NCBI GenBank assembly: GCA_027533185.1
Contig: JAPZTS010000012.1
Location: forward strand, 1 to 64,000
Direction: 5' to 3'
Origin: Leptospira sp.
GTDB lineage: Bacteria; Spirochaetota; Leptospiria; Leptospirales; Leptospiraceae
DNA: 64,000 bases
This document shows, piece after piece, positions 45,856-54,617 of this stretch; the first letter of the stretch is position 1; each line of letters starts with the position of its first letter. The notes under the pieces were generated by a model. The model saw only the letters and a program-made list of their open reading frames with translations. It was not told where the DNA came from and did no database searches. Made by a program: the position numbers and the translations under genes.

Positions 45856-46413
45856 ATGGTGCGTTCTTTTTCCGTACTTTTAATATCGATCTTACTTTCC
45901 GGGATACAATTTGAACTAAAATCAGAAGAACCTCCGATTTCCTATTACGAGTACACCTTAGGTGAAGGGAAGGAAGAAACTCTGCAAAAGGCTACTCAAG
46001 CAAATCTTTCCTGCCGGCACCTGCGCACAGGTTCCGTTTGTAACGGGTCAGAAATGATGTATCTATTCGTTTTTCAACCAGACAATCGATTGGGAGCGAT
46101 ACGAGTCAAAAAAGATATTTTGAATTTGGATGAAACTTTTTCCAATCAGGGAAAAGAATTGGAATCTTTGTTCCAAATGCCAACACTTCGAAATCCAGCT
46201 CAAAGAATTCTACTTTGGAAAAAGGAAACTGGCATTATCATTTTTGAAGTCTATGATGTGGAAGGAGGAAAGATTTCATTTCTTTCCATTCAATCAGATA
46301 CGGATTTACATGAAGAATCGAAAGCTAAATTGAAGGATAAGAATTCATTGTGCTTAGAAAAGGCAGTATATAAAACTTGCTCAAAACAAAAAATTGAAAA
46401 ATTAATTCCATAA
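45856..46413 (+). CDS. Exported hypothetical protein with four Cys
   Basis: A 185-residue protein with a signal peptide (MVRSFSVLLISILLSGIQFELKS-EE). The mature part contains NLSCRHLRTGSVCNG early and SLCLEKAVYKTCSKQ late, so two disulfides are possible. The middle is YYEYTLGEGKE, MYLFVFQP and ILLWKKETGIIIFEVY beta strands. No domain recognised. GAGGAG lies five to ten bases before the ATG. It heads a plus-strand set with the ankyrin lipoprotein and another exported protein. Confidence 0.62.
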   Translation: MVRSFSVLLISILLSGIQFELKSEEPPISYYEYTLGEGKEETLQKATQANLSCRHLRTGSVCNGSEMMYLFVFQPDNRLGAIRVKKDILNLDETFSNQGKELESLFQMPTLRNPAQRILLWKKETGIIIFEVYDVEGGKISFLSIQSDTDLHEESKAKLKDKNSLCLEKAVYKTCSKQKIEKLIP

Positions 46414-46480
46414 ACCAGTCGCGAGTAATCATTCTTTTCTTTTTAATATTTATTTTTATTCAGAGGTAATAAAACATTCT

Positions 46481-46978
46481 ATGTATCGGCTAATACTTAT
46501 TTCAATTCTATTCGTTTTTCAATGTGCTTCTACGAGCGAAACTACTAAAAAGAGAGCAAGAAAGAACCTACTTTCTTCTGTACAAACAGAAGATGTTTCC
46601 GGTATACAAAGATCCATCGAAGAAGGAGCATTAGAAAAAGATACCGTCTTTGAAAAAAATCCTGATGAATTCCATACGACAGCCCTTTTAACAGCAATAA
46701 ACTATAACAAGATGATCTCGTTAAAAACCTTGCTGGATATCGGAGCAAATCCAAATTCGTTCAATACAGGAGAACATCCATCACTACTTATGATTACTAT
46801 TTCGCTGTGTAAAACAGAAGCAGTCGATATCTTGATAAACAAGGGCGCAGATATAGATTATATTCAAAAGTTCCCAAATAACCTATCGGTATCGACATAC
46901 GAAACTGTTGCCTTATGCAAAGACCCCGCAAAAAGGAAAGAAATAGATAAGATACTAAAGCTTACCAGAAAGAAATGA
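46481..46978 (+). CDS. Ankyrin-repeat lipoprotein
   Basis: A 165-residue protein with a lipoprotein signal (MYRLILISILFVFQCAS; lipidated Cys near 15). Ankyrin-type repeats appear at IQRSIEEGALEKD, LKTLLDIGANPNSFNTGEHPS and VDILINKGADIDYI, the last two with the canonical Leu-x-x-G-A-(N/D) turn. It should be a periplasmic or outer-membrane-anchored binding module. The next gene overlaps its stop by four bases (ATGA). Confidence 0.72.
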   Translation: MYRLILISILFVFQCASTSETTKKRARKNLLSSVQTEDVSGIQRSIEEGALEKDTVFEKNPDEFHTTALLTAINYNKMISLKTLLDIGANPNSFNTGEHPSLLMITISLCKTEAVDILINKGADIDYIQKFPNNLSVSTYETVALCKDPAKRKEIDKILKLTRKK

Positions 46979-47505
46979 ATAAGAGTCGTATAGTTATTTT
47001 CTCAATCCTCTTTGGAGTTACCTATTGTTCTCCCAAAGAAGAAAACCAAATCATAAACCTTGTTGGTTATGAATTGACGATTCCAAGTTCCATGCATCCG
47101 ACAGAAGGACTCAACCACAGAGCTATTCTTCAATTTAAGGACCCAATCAAGATGATCTATACTTTTGTGACTGAAACAACCAAAGAGGATCTTCTCAGAA
47201 CAGGCATTAAGCCTGATTTCGAAGAAGCAGCACAAACCAATATTGGAAATTTTAATGATGTATTTGGGGGTGGTTTGCCGAAGGCGAAACTAACATCTAT
47301 AAACGGCCTTCGTGCCTCAATACTCGATCATGAAGGAGAAACTCCTGGACCAAACCCTATGTGGGTTTCACTCGTAAACGGAGATTTTGAAACTCCAGCT
47401 GCTTATTATGAGGTTTCAGCCTGGAGTGTCAAACAAGGTAATCTAGATACTTTAAGATCAATCGTATATTCGTTTCGAGAGGCCCGTGCTAACAAAAAAG
47501 AATAG
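46975..47505 (+). CDS. Lipoprotein of unknown function
   Basis: A 176-residue protein with a lipoprotein signal (SILFGVTYCSPKE, Cys near 19). The rest (YELTIPSSMHPTEGLNHRAILQFKDP..., LTSINGLRASILDHEGE..., AAYYEVSAWSVKQGNLDTLRSIVYSF) resembles PsbP/MOG1-like or similar small alpha-beta folds used in exported proteins, but I cannot assign a family. Its ATG overlaps the stop of the ankyrin lipoprotein, so the two are translated together and may act together. Confidence 0.62.
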   Translation: MNKSRIVIFSILFGVTYCSPKEENQIINLVGYELTIPSSMHPTEGLNHRAILQFKDPIKMIYTFVTETTKEDLLRTGIKPDFEEAAQTNIGNFNDVFGGGLPKAKLTSINGLRASILDHEGETPGPNPMWVSLVNGDFETPAAYYEVSAWSVKQGNLDTLRSIVYSFREARANKKE

Positions 47506-47562
47506 AAGATTTCATTTGTAGTCAAGATAGACTATTTCTATTCAAAGGTAGCCTTTATCAAA

Positions 47563-48735
47563 TTAAATTAACATGGTCTTTAATTCTCTTCTTGGAGTAA
47601 AATAATTATAATCACTCCTTCCAATCCTTGCAATCATCTGAATTTTTTCCTGTCTACCAATTCCCATTTGTTTTTGAAAGGATTCACGGAGTGTGTCCAT
47701 TTCACCGTATTCTTGTAAAATTTGACTCAATGGGTGCATTACATATCCATCCCTCTCTGCTGCGAGCTGGAAACGAACGTAATCTCGCCCAACATTAACC
47801 CAATCTTCCATTCCATTTGTTTTGGTTTTCCACATAACAATTCCTTTTGCAGATTGTATCTTTTTTTCATAATTTGCAAGGAATTGATTAACGCCTGTTT
47901 TGTTATGAAATTTTTCGGGCTCAGGTCCCATAAACAGAGTTTCTAACATCCATCTTTGGAATCCCGTAACACCTTGGTCTGGTAAGGCTATTCCATCTCG
48001 TTTGGCTTGAATCTCTTTATCGTTGAATCGAAACCAAATTCGGGACTCATCCGCGGTTCTTAGATTCAAGGTTTCAACTTTCATCGCATCCATCGCCTGA
48101 CGGATGATATCCTTAATTTCGTCTTCCTTCAAAAAAGTAAAAATTTCAGAGTATTTTGGATTCGAACCATCGAGGATCTTATCTAATTCTTCTTGTTTGA
48201 GAAAATCACCATTGTATGCCGTTCGTACCGTATGCCTTTTGTCCAAAAATGGAAATAGAGAATCCGCTTGGAGTGAGCTAGTTTTGGACATCAATTTTAT
48301 TTTTGCGACCGGCTTTTTACCTATCTCTTTAGATGGATACGGTCCTTCGGGAAACAGTTTTATTTTAGTCTCAAATCCAAGCGAACTTGCAGCGATCGAC
48401 AAACACTCTATAAATGTTCCCTGTCCAATATGGATTTGGCGTGTGCTAGGATCCGTAACGGGGAGGATACGTGATTCGTCTACATACAATAGCATTTCTT
48501 CTGGGTTTAGAATTTTAAACTTCCATGCTTGCGTATTGTGTGGATTTGGTGCCGTAATTCCAAAAAGAATGGCGTTTAAGATTGGTTCCTTAAAAATCTC
48601 CTTTCGGTCTTTGGTCTCCGTTTCTTTTTTTTCCAATTGCCGAGGAAAAAAGGAGGAACAATGTTTCAGAAACATAACGGCCGATATTGTGATACCGGCT
48701 TGGGATAAAAATTGGTTTCGATTGATTTGGTTCAT
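47563..48735 (-). CDS. Acg-type nitroreductase-fold protein
   Basis: A 390-residue protein of the Acg/nitroreductase group. The nitroreductase-like core starts LNAILFGITAPNPHNTQAWKFKI (the FMN-phosphate loop AP-x-x-HNTQ-W), a HIGQGTFIECLSIAASSLGFE helix follows, then DKRHTVRTAYNG, and AAERDGYVMHPLSQILQEYG and a final IQMIARIGRSD. The N-terminus (MNQINRNQFLSQAGITISAVMFLKHCSS) is a hydrophobic leader suggesting export or a lipoprotein signal (Cys26). Acg proteins are FMN-sequestering or dormancy-linked in mycobacteria. The reaction here is unknown. Its ATG is divergent from no close gene. Confidence 0.78.
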   Translation of the reverse strand: MNQINRNQFLSQAGITISAVMFLKHCSSFFPRQLEKKETETKDRKEIFKEPILNAILFGITAPNPHNTQAWKFKILNPEEMLLYVDESRILPVTDPSTRQIHIGQGTFIECLSIAASSLGFETKIKLFPEGPYPSKEIGKKPVAKIKLMSKTSSLQADSLFPFLDKRHTVRTAYNGDFLKQEELDKILDGSNPKYSEIFTFLKEDEIKDIIRQAMDAMKVETLNLRTADESRIWFRFNDKEIQAKRDGIALPDQGVTGFQRWMLETLFMGPEPEKFHNKTGVNQFLANYEKKIQSAKGIVMWKTKTNGMEDWVNVGRDYVRFQLAAERDGYVMHPLSQILQEYGEMDTLRESFQKQMGIGRQEKIQMIARIGRSDYNYFTPRRELKTMLI

Positions 48736-48753
48736 ATGAGAATACCTATCCTT

Positions 48754-49371
48754 TTATAAACGAGTTCCAATGATGAGATTTCCTTCTAAAAATGTTTCCG
48801 TTTTACCATCTCTTGGTCCGATGATTCCAGAACCATGCAATCCATGAAGTACCCCGAATTGAGGAATCATGTACACTGTTTTTTCTTCATTTAAAAAAAA
48901 TCTGTATCCAACCAATGCTTCGGCAAACTGAACTCTTCCTTCGTAATCCCTCTCTACTTGTTTGTATGCATAGGCTCTAATTTCTGGACTATCGGATAGG
49001 AAAGCATAAGGCCCGATATATCTTCTGTTCCATTTATTATTATCAGCCCAAACATATCCAATATAATAATTGGCTTCAATGTTCCAATTCTCGTTGAAGT
49101 AATGACGGTAACCGAACGAAGCAGCATATTCATCTATAACATCAACAACATCGTGTTTCACTCTCGGTCTGATAAAAGCTCCAATTTTCAGTTCTCCATG
49201 CGCAGAATTCCAATCTCCCCAAATCGTCCGAGTCGCTTGGATCCGACCGATGTGAATCGTCGGAATAAAAGGTTGAATCAGTTCCGTTTCAACGGCCCAT
49301 TTCTTTTCTTCAGCTAACAAATTTTTAGCGAACAAACAAACTACTAATAAAAATATTTTTTGATTTTTCAT
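48754..49371 (-). CDS. Outer-membrane beta-barrel-like protein
   Basis: A 205-residue protein with a signal peptide (MKNQKIFLLVVCLFAKNLLA-EE). The mature part is strands with alternating residues and Tyr/Trp, such as AHGELKIGAFIRPRV, AASFGYRHYFNENWNIEANYYIGYVW, ALVGYRFFLNEEKTVYMIPQFGVLHG and a final LIIGTRL, as in small barrel proteins. The start at 49371 is chosen because the signal peptide begins there and AGAGGG precedes it; an ATG at 49386 is also in frame but lacks an SD. It is 18 bp upstream of the Acg-like gene on the same strand, so possibly one operon. Confidence 0.65.
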   Translation of the reverse strand: MKNQKIFLLVVCLFAKNLLAEEKKWAVETELIQPFIPTIHIGRIQATRTIWGDWNSAHGELKIGAFIRPRVKHDVVDVIDEYAASFGYRHYFNENWNIEANYYIGYVWADNNKWNRRYIGPYAFLSDSPEIRAYAYKQVERDYEGRVQFAEALVGYRFFLNEEKTVYMIPQFGVLHGLHGSGIIGPRDGKTETFLEGNLIIGTRL

Positions 49372-49426
49372 AATCCCTCTTAGCATTCAGAATACAGGAT
49401 TCCGAATCGGAAGAAAATGATCCTGA

Positions 49427-50086
49427 TTAAGGACTTGGAGCTTTTTCTTGATCTAGATCAATATCTTGAGCTTGTTTTTGAATTCTGCTGTAGGCTTCTG
49501 GTGTAAGGTTCAAATAGGATGCCAATATATACTGAGGAACTCGCCCTAAAAGGGAAGCTCGCAACTTTCGAAATTCTAAAAACCGTTCCAAGGCAGTCTT
49601 TTGATTTTCCAACACTTTTTTGGTTAAAAAGATAAGAGCACGTTCGATTTGTTTGCGAAAGAAGATTGCAAATTCTATGGATTGGGTCTCTAAAAATTGA
49701 ATGTCTGATTTATAAAGGAGAAAGACCTTCGAATCCTCAAGAGCATCCATTTGGAAACCGAAGGACTGGTTGCTAAAAAAACTTCCACTTTCTGTGAAAA
49801 AGTCTCCGGCTGTAAAAATGTTTCGAGTATATTCTCTTCCCTCGTGGTGGTTGCAGATTCTGAGGATACCTTCCATAAGAAAGATGCAATAATTTGCAAT
49901 TTCACCAGGCCGAAGTAGGATCTGATTCTTTTGAAGCTCCACATATTTCACGTGCTGCACAAGCAAAGACCAATCCTTTTGGGATAGCCGAGCATCGAGG
50001 TCAAATCGTTCCTTCAATTGATCAAACATAAATCGGATTTGGTTCCCGCCCAAGTAAAACTCGAACTCCTGAAATGGCGATTGCAT
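49427..50086 (-). CDS. Crp/Fnr family regulator
   Basis: A 219-residue regulator. The cNMP-binding beta-roll (about 45-150) has ILLRPGEIANYCIFLMEGILRICNHHEG and FTAGDFFTESGSFFSNQ. The C-terminal winged helix is short: YILASYLNLTPEAYSRIQKQAQD, the variant of CRP-like proteins that ends soon after the recognition helix. The canonical Arg of the cAMP pocket is not evident, so the effector is uncertain. The start is ambiguous, with an internal in-frame ATG at 50029. It is divergent from the PAS kinase gene by 100 bp. Confidence 0.8.
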   Translation of the reverse strand: MQSPFQEFEFYLGGNQIRFMFDQLKERFDLDARLSQKDWSLLVQHVKYVELQKNQILLRPGEIANYCIFLMEGILRICNHHEGREYTRNIFTAGDFFTESGSFFSNQSFGFQMDALEDSKVFLLYKSDIQFLETQSIEFAIFFRKQIERALIFLTKKVLENQKTALERFLEFRKLRASLLGRVPQYILASYLNLTPEAYSRIQKQAQDIDLDQEKAPSP

Positions 50087-50186
50087 TTCATCTTGGCTCT
50101 TTCTATTTTTTTACCAATTCTTGCGTTTTTTTTGAAATTTCTAGGGAAATCCCAAAAAGAATCGTCTACCCTTTGGGGGGTAGAGT

Positions 50187-52556
50187 ATGGAACTGGTTCA
50201 GGCCATTGATACGATTCTTGCCGCTAAATTGGAGTTAGAGACTGCCTGGGATGGCAATCCTTTGCCTTCCTTTGTGTTAACTGCCGACCTTCGGATCCAA
50301 CGTTGCAATCAGGCAGCCTGTCATCTTTTTGAAAGAGAGTATCCGGAACTTCTCGGGGCAGATTTGGTTTCCCTTATTTGGAAGGAAGAAGTCGCTGAAG
50401 AAATTCGCTCCACCCTTCTTCGTTCGACCAATCTCTCTTCCTTTCCCGTCATTCTTTCCAAAATTCCTGGTAGCTTTCAAATTCTATCCAAACCCATTCC
50501 TGAAGATCAAAGAGTCCTCTTTCTTTTGAATTTGGAAACCATTCCCATTTCCGAGAACCGAGAGGAAGAGGCCCGTTTGAAATTGGCATTGGAAAGTGGT
50601 CGATCCGGCGTTTGGGACTTTTCCCTCAGGCACGGGCAGGCTTACTTCAGCCCCGAATATGCGAGAATCTTAGGATTTGAACCGGATCAGTTTCCGCAGA
50701 ATTTTACCCATTGGGAAACCCTGGTTCACTGGGAGGACAGGGAGCGTGTGCGTGCGTTATTTGAAAACTATCTAAATGGCTCTATCGAATCGCATGATAT
50801 GGAAATTAAAATGTTCTCAAGAACTGGTAAATCCATTTGGATTTGGAGTCGGGGAAAGGTGGTCGAAAGAGATGAAAACGATTTGCCTGTTCGAGTTGTC
50901 GGAACCCACTTAGATATCACCGAACGAAAAAAAACGGAAATACGTACAGAAGCAGTTCTCTTACTCGGACAAAAACAATCAGAAGAAACTGTAGATTCTT
51001 TGCTGAGAATTGCTTTAGAATACATAATCCAACTAACCAGTAGCGAATGGGCAATTATTAGAATGGCGTCTTCCAGCGGCAACGTACAGGATTTAGGTGT
51101 AAAAATAAAACGATCTCAATCACAAGTAAGCTACCTACCCTTCGCAATCACCAATTCTGAGATGAAAAAGATGCAAACTTTGGAGGTCCATTTTGAACGG
51201 AAGGAACAATACAGCTTCACTGTGATTGTGGGACAAAAACGTGCCGAGTATGAGGAAACGGATTCAAAAGAAATCCAACTATTAGGAACAGAACTTTTGA
51301 ATATTTTACTCCGAAAGAGAACGGAGGAACTCCTCCTTGCAAGTGAATGGAACTTACAATCTATTGTGGAATGTTCTTCTAACGGAATTCTGATCTTACA
51401 GGAAGGTAAAATCATATTCTTCAATCGGAGTGCTGAAATCTTACTTGCGCAGTCGAAGGCAGATTTAAAAACAAAATCGATTTCAGATGTTTTAGGTTTT
51501 TTGAGTGGAGAGGATCCCGAAGAATTTATGAGTCAACTAAGTAATAACAAGATGACTCCAGACCAAAACAATATTGAAAAATATACTCTCTTAACCAATG
51601 GGCAAAAAAAATGGTTTAGTTATTGGGCTGTTGAAATCATTTTCAATGGTAATGTTGCCACTTTGGTTAATATTACAGATGTTACACGTACAAAAGAAAC
51701 AGAGAAACAACTCCTTCAAACCGAAAAATTAGCGACTATTGGTCAATTGGCTGCCGGCGTGGCCCATGAAATCAACAATCCTATGGCTTTTATTTCTAGT
51801 AATTTGGAAATGATGAAACGAAACCAGAAAGACCTAGTTGCTTTTATAGAAAATGTTAGAACCACCCTCTCTTCGTTTCAAAATATTCCGCAAATCCAAA
51901 GTTTACTCAACAAATACGATTCCTCAGATCTATCTGAGATATTAAAAGACACAAAAGATATGTTGGATGAGTCCATAGATGGAGCGGGTCGTGTTGTTGA
52001 AATTGTAAAAAATATCAAAAGTTTTGCTCATGTTGACAAAGAGGAGAATTTTGTTGCCTGCAGTCTCAACGACATCATAAAACAAGCAATGAATCTGAGT
52101 CATCACAATATCAAGTACGATTGTGTCGTTGAATTAAAGTTAAATGATAAATTACCAAAAATTGAATGTAGACCACAAGAGATAGGACAAGTATTGATAA
52201 ACCTATTAGTAAATGCCGGTCATGCAATCGAAGAAAAGAAAAAACTAGGACTCTTTCCAGAAACTCAAAGCGAAAAACCAGGAAAAATTGAAATTTATAC
52301 AGATCTGATTGCCCAAGAACTCGGTGAACAAGTTGTAAGGCTTCGAGTAAAAGATAATGGGATCGGTATTCCCAAAGAAATCTTGTCCAGAATCTTTGAT
52401 CCTTTTTTTTCAACGAAAGAAACGGGTGAAGGAACTGGATTGGGTCTTTCGATCAGTATGGATATCATTCGAAAACACAAAGGAAATATACAGGTAGAAA
52501 GTGTTCGCTGTGAAGGTACAACGTTTGAAGTTTATTTACCCATAAAGGAGGGTTAA
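50187..52556 (+). CDS. Multi-PAS soluble sensor histidine kinase
   Basis: A 789-residue kinase with no membrane helix. PAS domains are at about 20-125, 130-252 (KLALESGRSGVWDF..., ending VVGTHLDITERK) and 385-515 (ILILQEGKIIFFNRSAEILL, ending VNITDVTRTKE). The region about 255-385 is GAF-like. HisKA follows with LAAGVAHEINNPMAFISSNLEMM near 529-551, then HATPase with QVLINLLVNAGHAIEEKK (N box), KDNGIGIP and GEGTGLGLSISMDIIRKH. This is a NtrB-like kinase. The GGGGGG region before the ATG is a strong SD-like site. The next gene, four bases on, is a receiver whose SD overlaps the kinase 3' end. They are likely cognates. Confidence 0.9.
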   Translation: MELVQAIDTILAAKLELETAWDGNPLPSFVLTADLRIQRCNQAACHLFEREYPELLGADLVSLIWKEEVAEEIRSTLLRSTNLSSFPVILSKIPGSFQILSKPIPEDQRVLFLLNLETIPISENREEEARLKLALESGRSGVWDFSLRHGQAYFSPEYARILGFEPDQFPQNFTHWETLVHWEDRERVRALFENYLNGSIESHDMEIKMFSRTGKSIWIWSRGKVVERDENDLPVRVVGTHLDITERKKTEIRTEAVLLLGQKQSEETVDSLLRIALEYIIQLTSSEWAIIRMASSSGNVQDLGVKIKRSQSQVSYLPFAITNSEMKKMQTLEVHFERKEQYSFTVIVGQKRAEYEETDSKEIQLLGTELLNILLRKRTEELLLASEWNLQSIVECSSNGILILQEGKIIFFNRSAEILLAQSKADLKTKSISDVLGFLSGEDPEEFMSQLSNNKMTPDQNNIEKYTLLTNGQKKWFSYWAVEIIFNGNVATLVNITDVTRTKETEKQLLQTEKLATIGQLAAGVAHEINNPMAFISSNLEMMKRNQKDLVAFIENVRTTLSSFQNIPQIQSLLNKYDSSDLSEILKDTKDMLDESIDGAGRVVEIVKNIKSFAHVDKEENFVACSLNDIIKQAMNLSHHNIKYDCVVELKLNDKLPKIECRPQEIGQVLINLLVNAGHAIEEKKKLGLFPETQSEKPGKIEIYTDLIAQELGEQVVRLRVKDNGIGIPKEILSRIFDPFFSTKETGEGTGLGLSISMDIIRKHKGNIQVESVRCEGTTFEVYLPIKEG

Positions 52557-52560
52557 AATC

Positions 52561-53037
52561 ATGTCCTCAACAAACATTGATGAGTTGATGTCCGATATTG
52601 AATCAAAAGTAAATAAAATGGACTTAGATGAAAAAGTTTACAAAATCGTTATGGTAGACGATGTCAAAACTATTTCTTCATCTATGAAACGAGAATTGAC
52701 CTTTGTGAACAGAAAAAAGGAAAACATTCGATTGGTAATTACTGATTTCCAAGATCCTGAAGTCGCCGTTGACTATCTCAAAAAATACAAACCAGATCTA
52801 TTGATATCGGATATAAAAATGCCTTATCTATCAGGAGATAAACTGGTAGAAACGATTAAAAAAATCTACCCGGATCTTCCAGTGATCGTTGTCACTGGGT
52901 TTGCCACTAAAGAGAACATTCTGTCCGTTTATAAATCTGATAAAAATAGTATCATCCTCTCCAAACCCTGGGCACCCGAACGATTTATTGAGGCTGTGAA
53001 CCAGCTCTTGGGAACAGATTTTTCTTGGACAGATTGA
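52561..53037 (+). CDS. Stand-alone response regulator receiver
   Basis: A 158-residue protein. After a 27-residue helical extension comes a receiver: IVMVDDVKTISSS (acidic pair), LLISDIKMPYLSGDKLVE with the phospho-acceptor Asp (near 83), VIVVTGFAT (the Thr switch) and ILSKPW with the conserved Lys. There is no output domain, so it may bind a partner or pass phosphate on. AAGGAGG, inside the end of the kinase gene, is its SD. It ends near two Crp-type regulators but is not in their operon. Confidence 0.9.
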   Translation: MSSTNIDELMSDIESKVNKMDLDEKVYKIVMVDDVKTISSSMKRELTFVNRKKENIRLVITDFQDPEVAVDYLKKYKPDLLISDIKMPYLSGDKLVETIKKIYPDLPVIVVTGFATKENILSVYKSDKNSIILSKPWAPERFIEAVNQLLGTDFSWTD

Positions 53038-53099
53038 CTCCTAGCACCAACACGTCAAAAGTATAACGTATCCGATGGAAAATTATACTTGTAACTGCA

Positions 53100-53696
53100 T
53101 TAATTTTTCTTGAGTGAATTTTTAATTCTACTCAGACTAACTGGAGTAATTCGAAGATAGGACGCGAGCTGCTTTTGAGTCAAAAAAGATTCCAATTCTG
53201 GTTTTTCTTTTGTGAGCACTAGGTAACGGTCTTTTGCATCCATGGTCAAGAGTTCGAATTCTCGTTTGGCCTTTTTACAAAATAAAGATTCTACGAGCCT
53301 AAGTCGGAATTCCTTCCAAATCAGCTCTCTTTGGCTCAGTTCTATAAATTGGGAAAAGGGAGCGGCATACAATGTAACTTCTTGGAGAGTACGGATCGAA
53401 CAGGTGGAGGGTTTTTGCGAGAGTAGATCATAATAAGAACCTGTGAATTCTCCTGGAAACACATAGGATTTCACGTATTCGTCACCCTTTGACGTTTGGT
53501 AGCTTTCTTTCATTACGCCTGATACCAGAATGGCGAGTTCTCTTGCTTCTTTGCCTTCTCGCAGAAAGAATTCGCCTGCTCCTAAGATTCTACGTGTAAA
53601 AAAGGAATTAGGCAAAGAATTCCAAACAGATTTGGAAATTGGAACCACTGCGTTACATACTTGGTGGAGAAATTCTAATTCTTTTGAAAGGTCCAA
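53100..53696 (-). CDS. Crp/Fnr family regulator
   Basis: A 198-residue regulator with the cNMP-type roll ILGAGEFFLREGKEARELAILVSGVMKESYQ and FPGEFTGSYYDLLSQKPSTCSIRTL. The C-terminal winged helix is truncated after the recognition helix, TQKQLASYLRITPVSLSRIKNSLKKN. It is a diverged paralogue of the regulator at 49427. It lacks the Cys set of Fnr, so oxygen sensing by an Fe-S cluster is unlikely. It is convergent with the receiver gene and 43 bp downstream of the start of the next minus-strand gene's stop. Confidence 0.82.
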   Translation of the reverse strand: MDLSKELEFLHQVCNAVVPISKSVWNSLPNSFFTRRILGAGEFFLREGKEARELAILVSGVMKESYQTSKGDEYVKSYVFPGEFTGSYYDLLSQKPSTCSIRTLQEVTLYAAPFSQFIELSQRELIWKEFRLRLVESLFCKKAKREFELLTMDAKDRYLVLTKEKPELESFLTQKQLASYLRITPVSLSRIKNSLKKN

Positions 53697-53739
53697 AGGT
53701 TACCCTTCGGAAAGTATTTCTTGGATGCCAAACGAATGG

Positions 53740-54546
53740 CTAGTGAATTTTTGCAAAAAATGTTTCGACTGTTTTCAAAAAGAGTTTTGGCTCTTCGGCA
53801 AAGGGAAGATGTCCCGTAGGTAAAATTTGCAATTCCGAATTGTGAATTGAGTATTGAAACTGATATCCTAAAGAGACGGGAATGACGGGATCATACTTTC
53901 CCCAGACCAACAAGACGGGTATCTTTAGGGACGAGAGTCTAGCGGATAGATTTAGCCTTGGGTCTAAAAAACTTTTCCATATCAGCGCATTGGTTTGGAT
54001 CGAATTAGAGTTTGACCTCTGTTTTGCGATCTCTTCTAGGATACGCTTAGTATCTCCATTCCGTTTTTTTAGATAAAACTTGGGAAATAGATTCCAAAAC
54101 AAATAGGTAAACCAAGCTTCTGATTTTAACTTGATAAAAAACTTGGAAAATAGATCCAATTGACTGATTCCTGCAGAGTCAACTAAAATAAGCCCAGTTA
54201 CCTTGGAAGGTTGATCAAGTGCTACTTGGATGGCCGCATAACCACCAATGGAATTGCCCAAGAGAAGGACCTCTTCGGTACGTGTTTTTTCCAGTATCTC
54301 TGTTAGTATTTGAGGAAAGAATACACTTGAGATCGGTTCTGGATATTCCCAAGTAGATTCTCCATGCCCTGGCCAATCGAAGGTCCAAACCTCTCCATAT
54401 TTTGCAAAAGAAACTTGGATGGACAAAAAGTCCTTACGATCGTGTCCTGCTGCATGTAAAAGAAAGATCCGTTTCCCAACACCTAGCTTACTGTAGACGA
54501 TAGTGCCAAACTTTGTTTTGATTGTTCCTGTTTCTTGCTTTATCAT
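53740..54546 (-). CDS. Alpha/beta hydrolase
   Basis: A 268-residue alpha/beta-fold hydrolase. The oxyanion region is FLLHAAGHDRKDF, the nucleophile elbow LLLGNSIGGYAA (GxSxG, Ser near 99), the acid VLLVWGKYDPVIPV (Asp near 218) and the base LPTGHLPFAEEP (His near 247). The whole triad is present. The substrate is unknown; family members include lipases, esterases and epoxide or C-C hydrolases. It lies alone on the minus strand, and the Crp-type gene follows 43 bp later. Confidence 0.88.
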   Translation of the reverse strand: MIKQETGTIKTKFGTIVYSKLGVGKRIFLLHAAGHDRKDFLSIQVSFAKYGEVWTFDWPGHGESTWEYPEPISSVFFPQILTEILEKTRTEEVLLLGNSIGGYAAIQVALDQPSKVTGLILVDSAGISQLDLFSKFFIKLKSEAWFTYLFWNLFPKFYLKKRNGDTKRILEEIAKQRSNSNSIQTNALIWKSFLDPRLNLSARLSSLKIPVLLVWGKYDPVIPVSLGYQFQYSIHNSELQILPTGHLPFAEEPKLFLKTVETFFAKIH

Positions 54547-54617
54547 AAGAATAATTGGAAGCCAGAGCTTTTAATGGTCAATATCTCTTTTTGTTACTTC
54601 CGAATAAGTCAATTATC

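Noticed and set aside
53058..53094. Stem AAGTATAA/TTATACTT after the receiver gene
   Set aside because: AT-only stem with a 16-nt loop and no clean T-run, so too weak to call a terminator.
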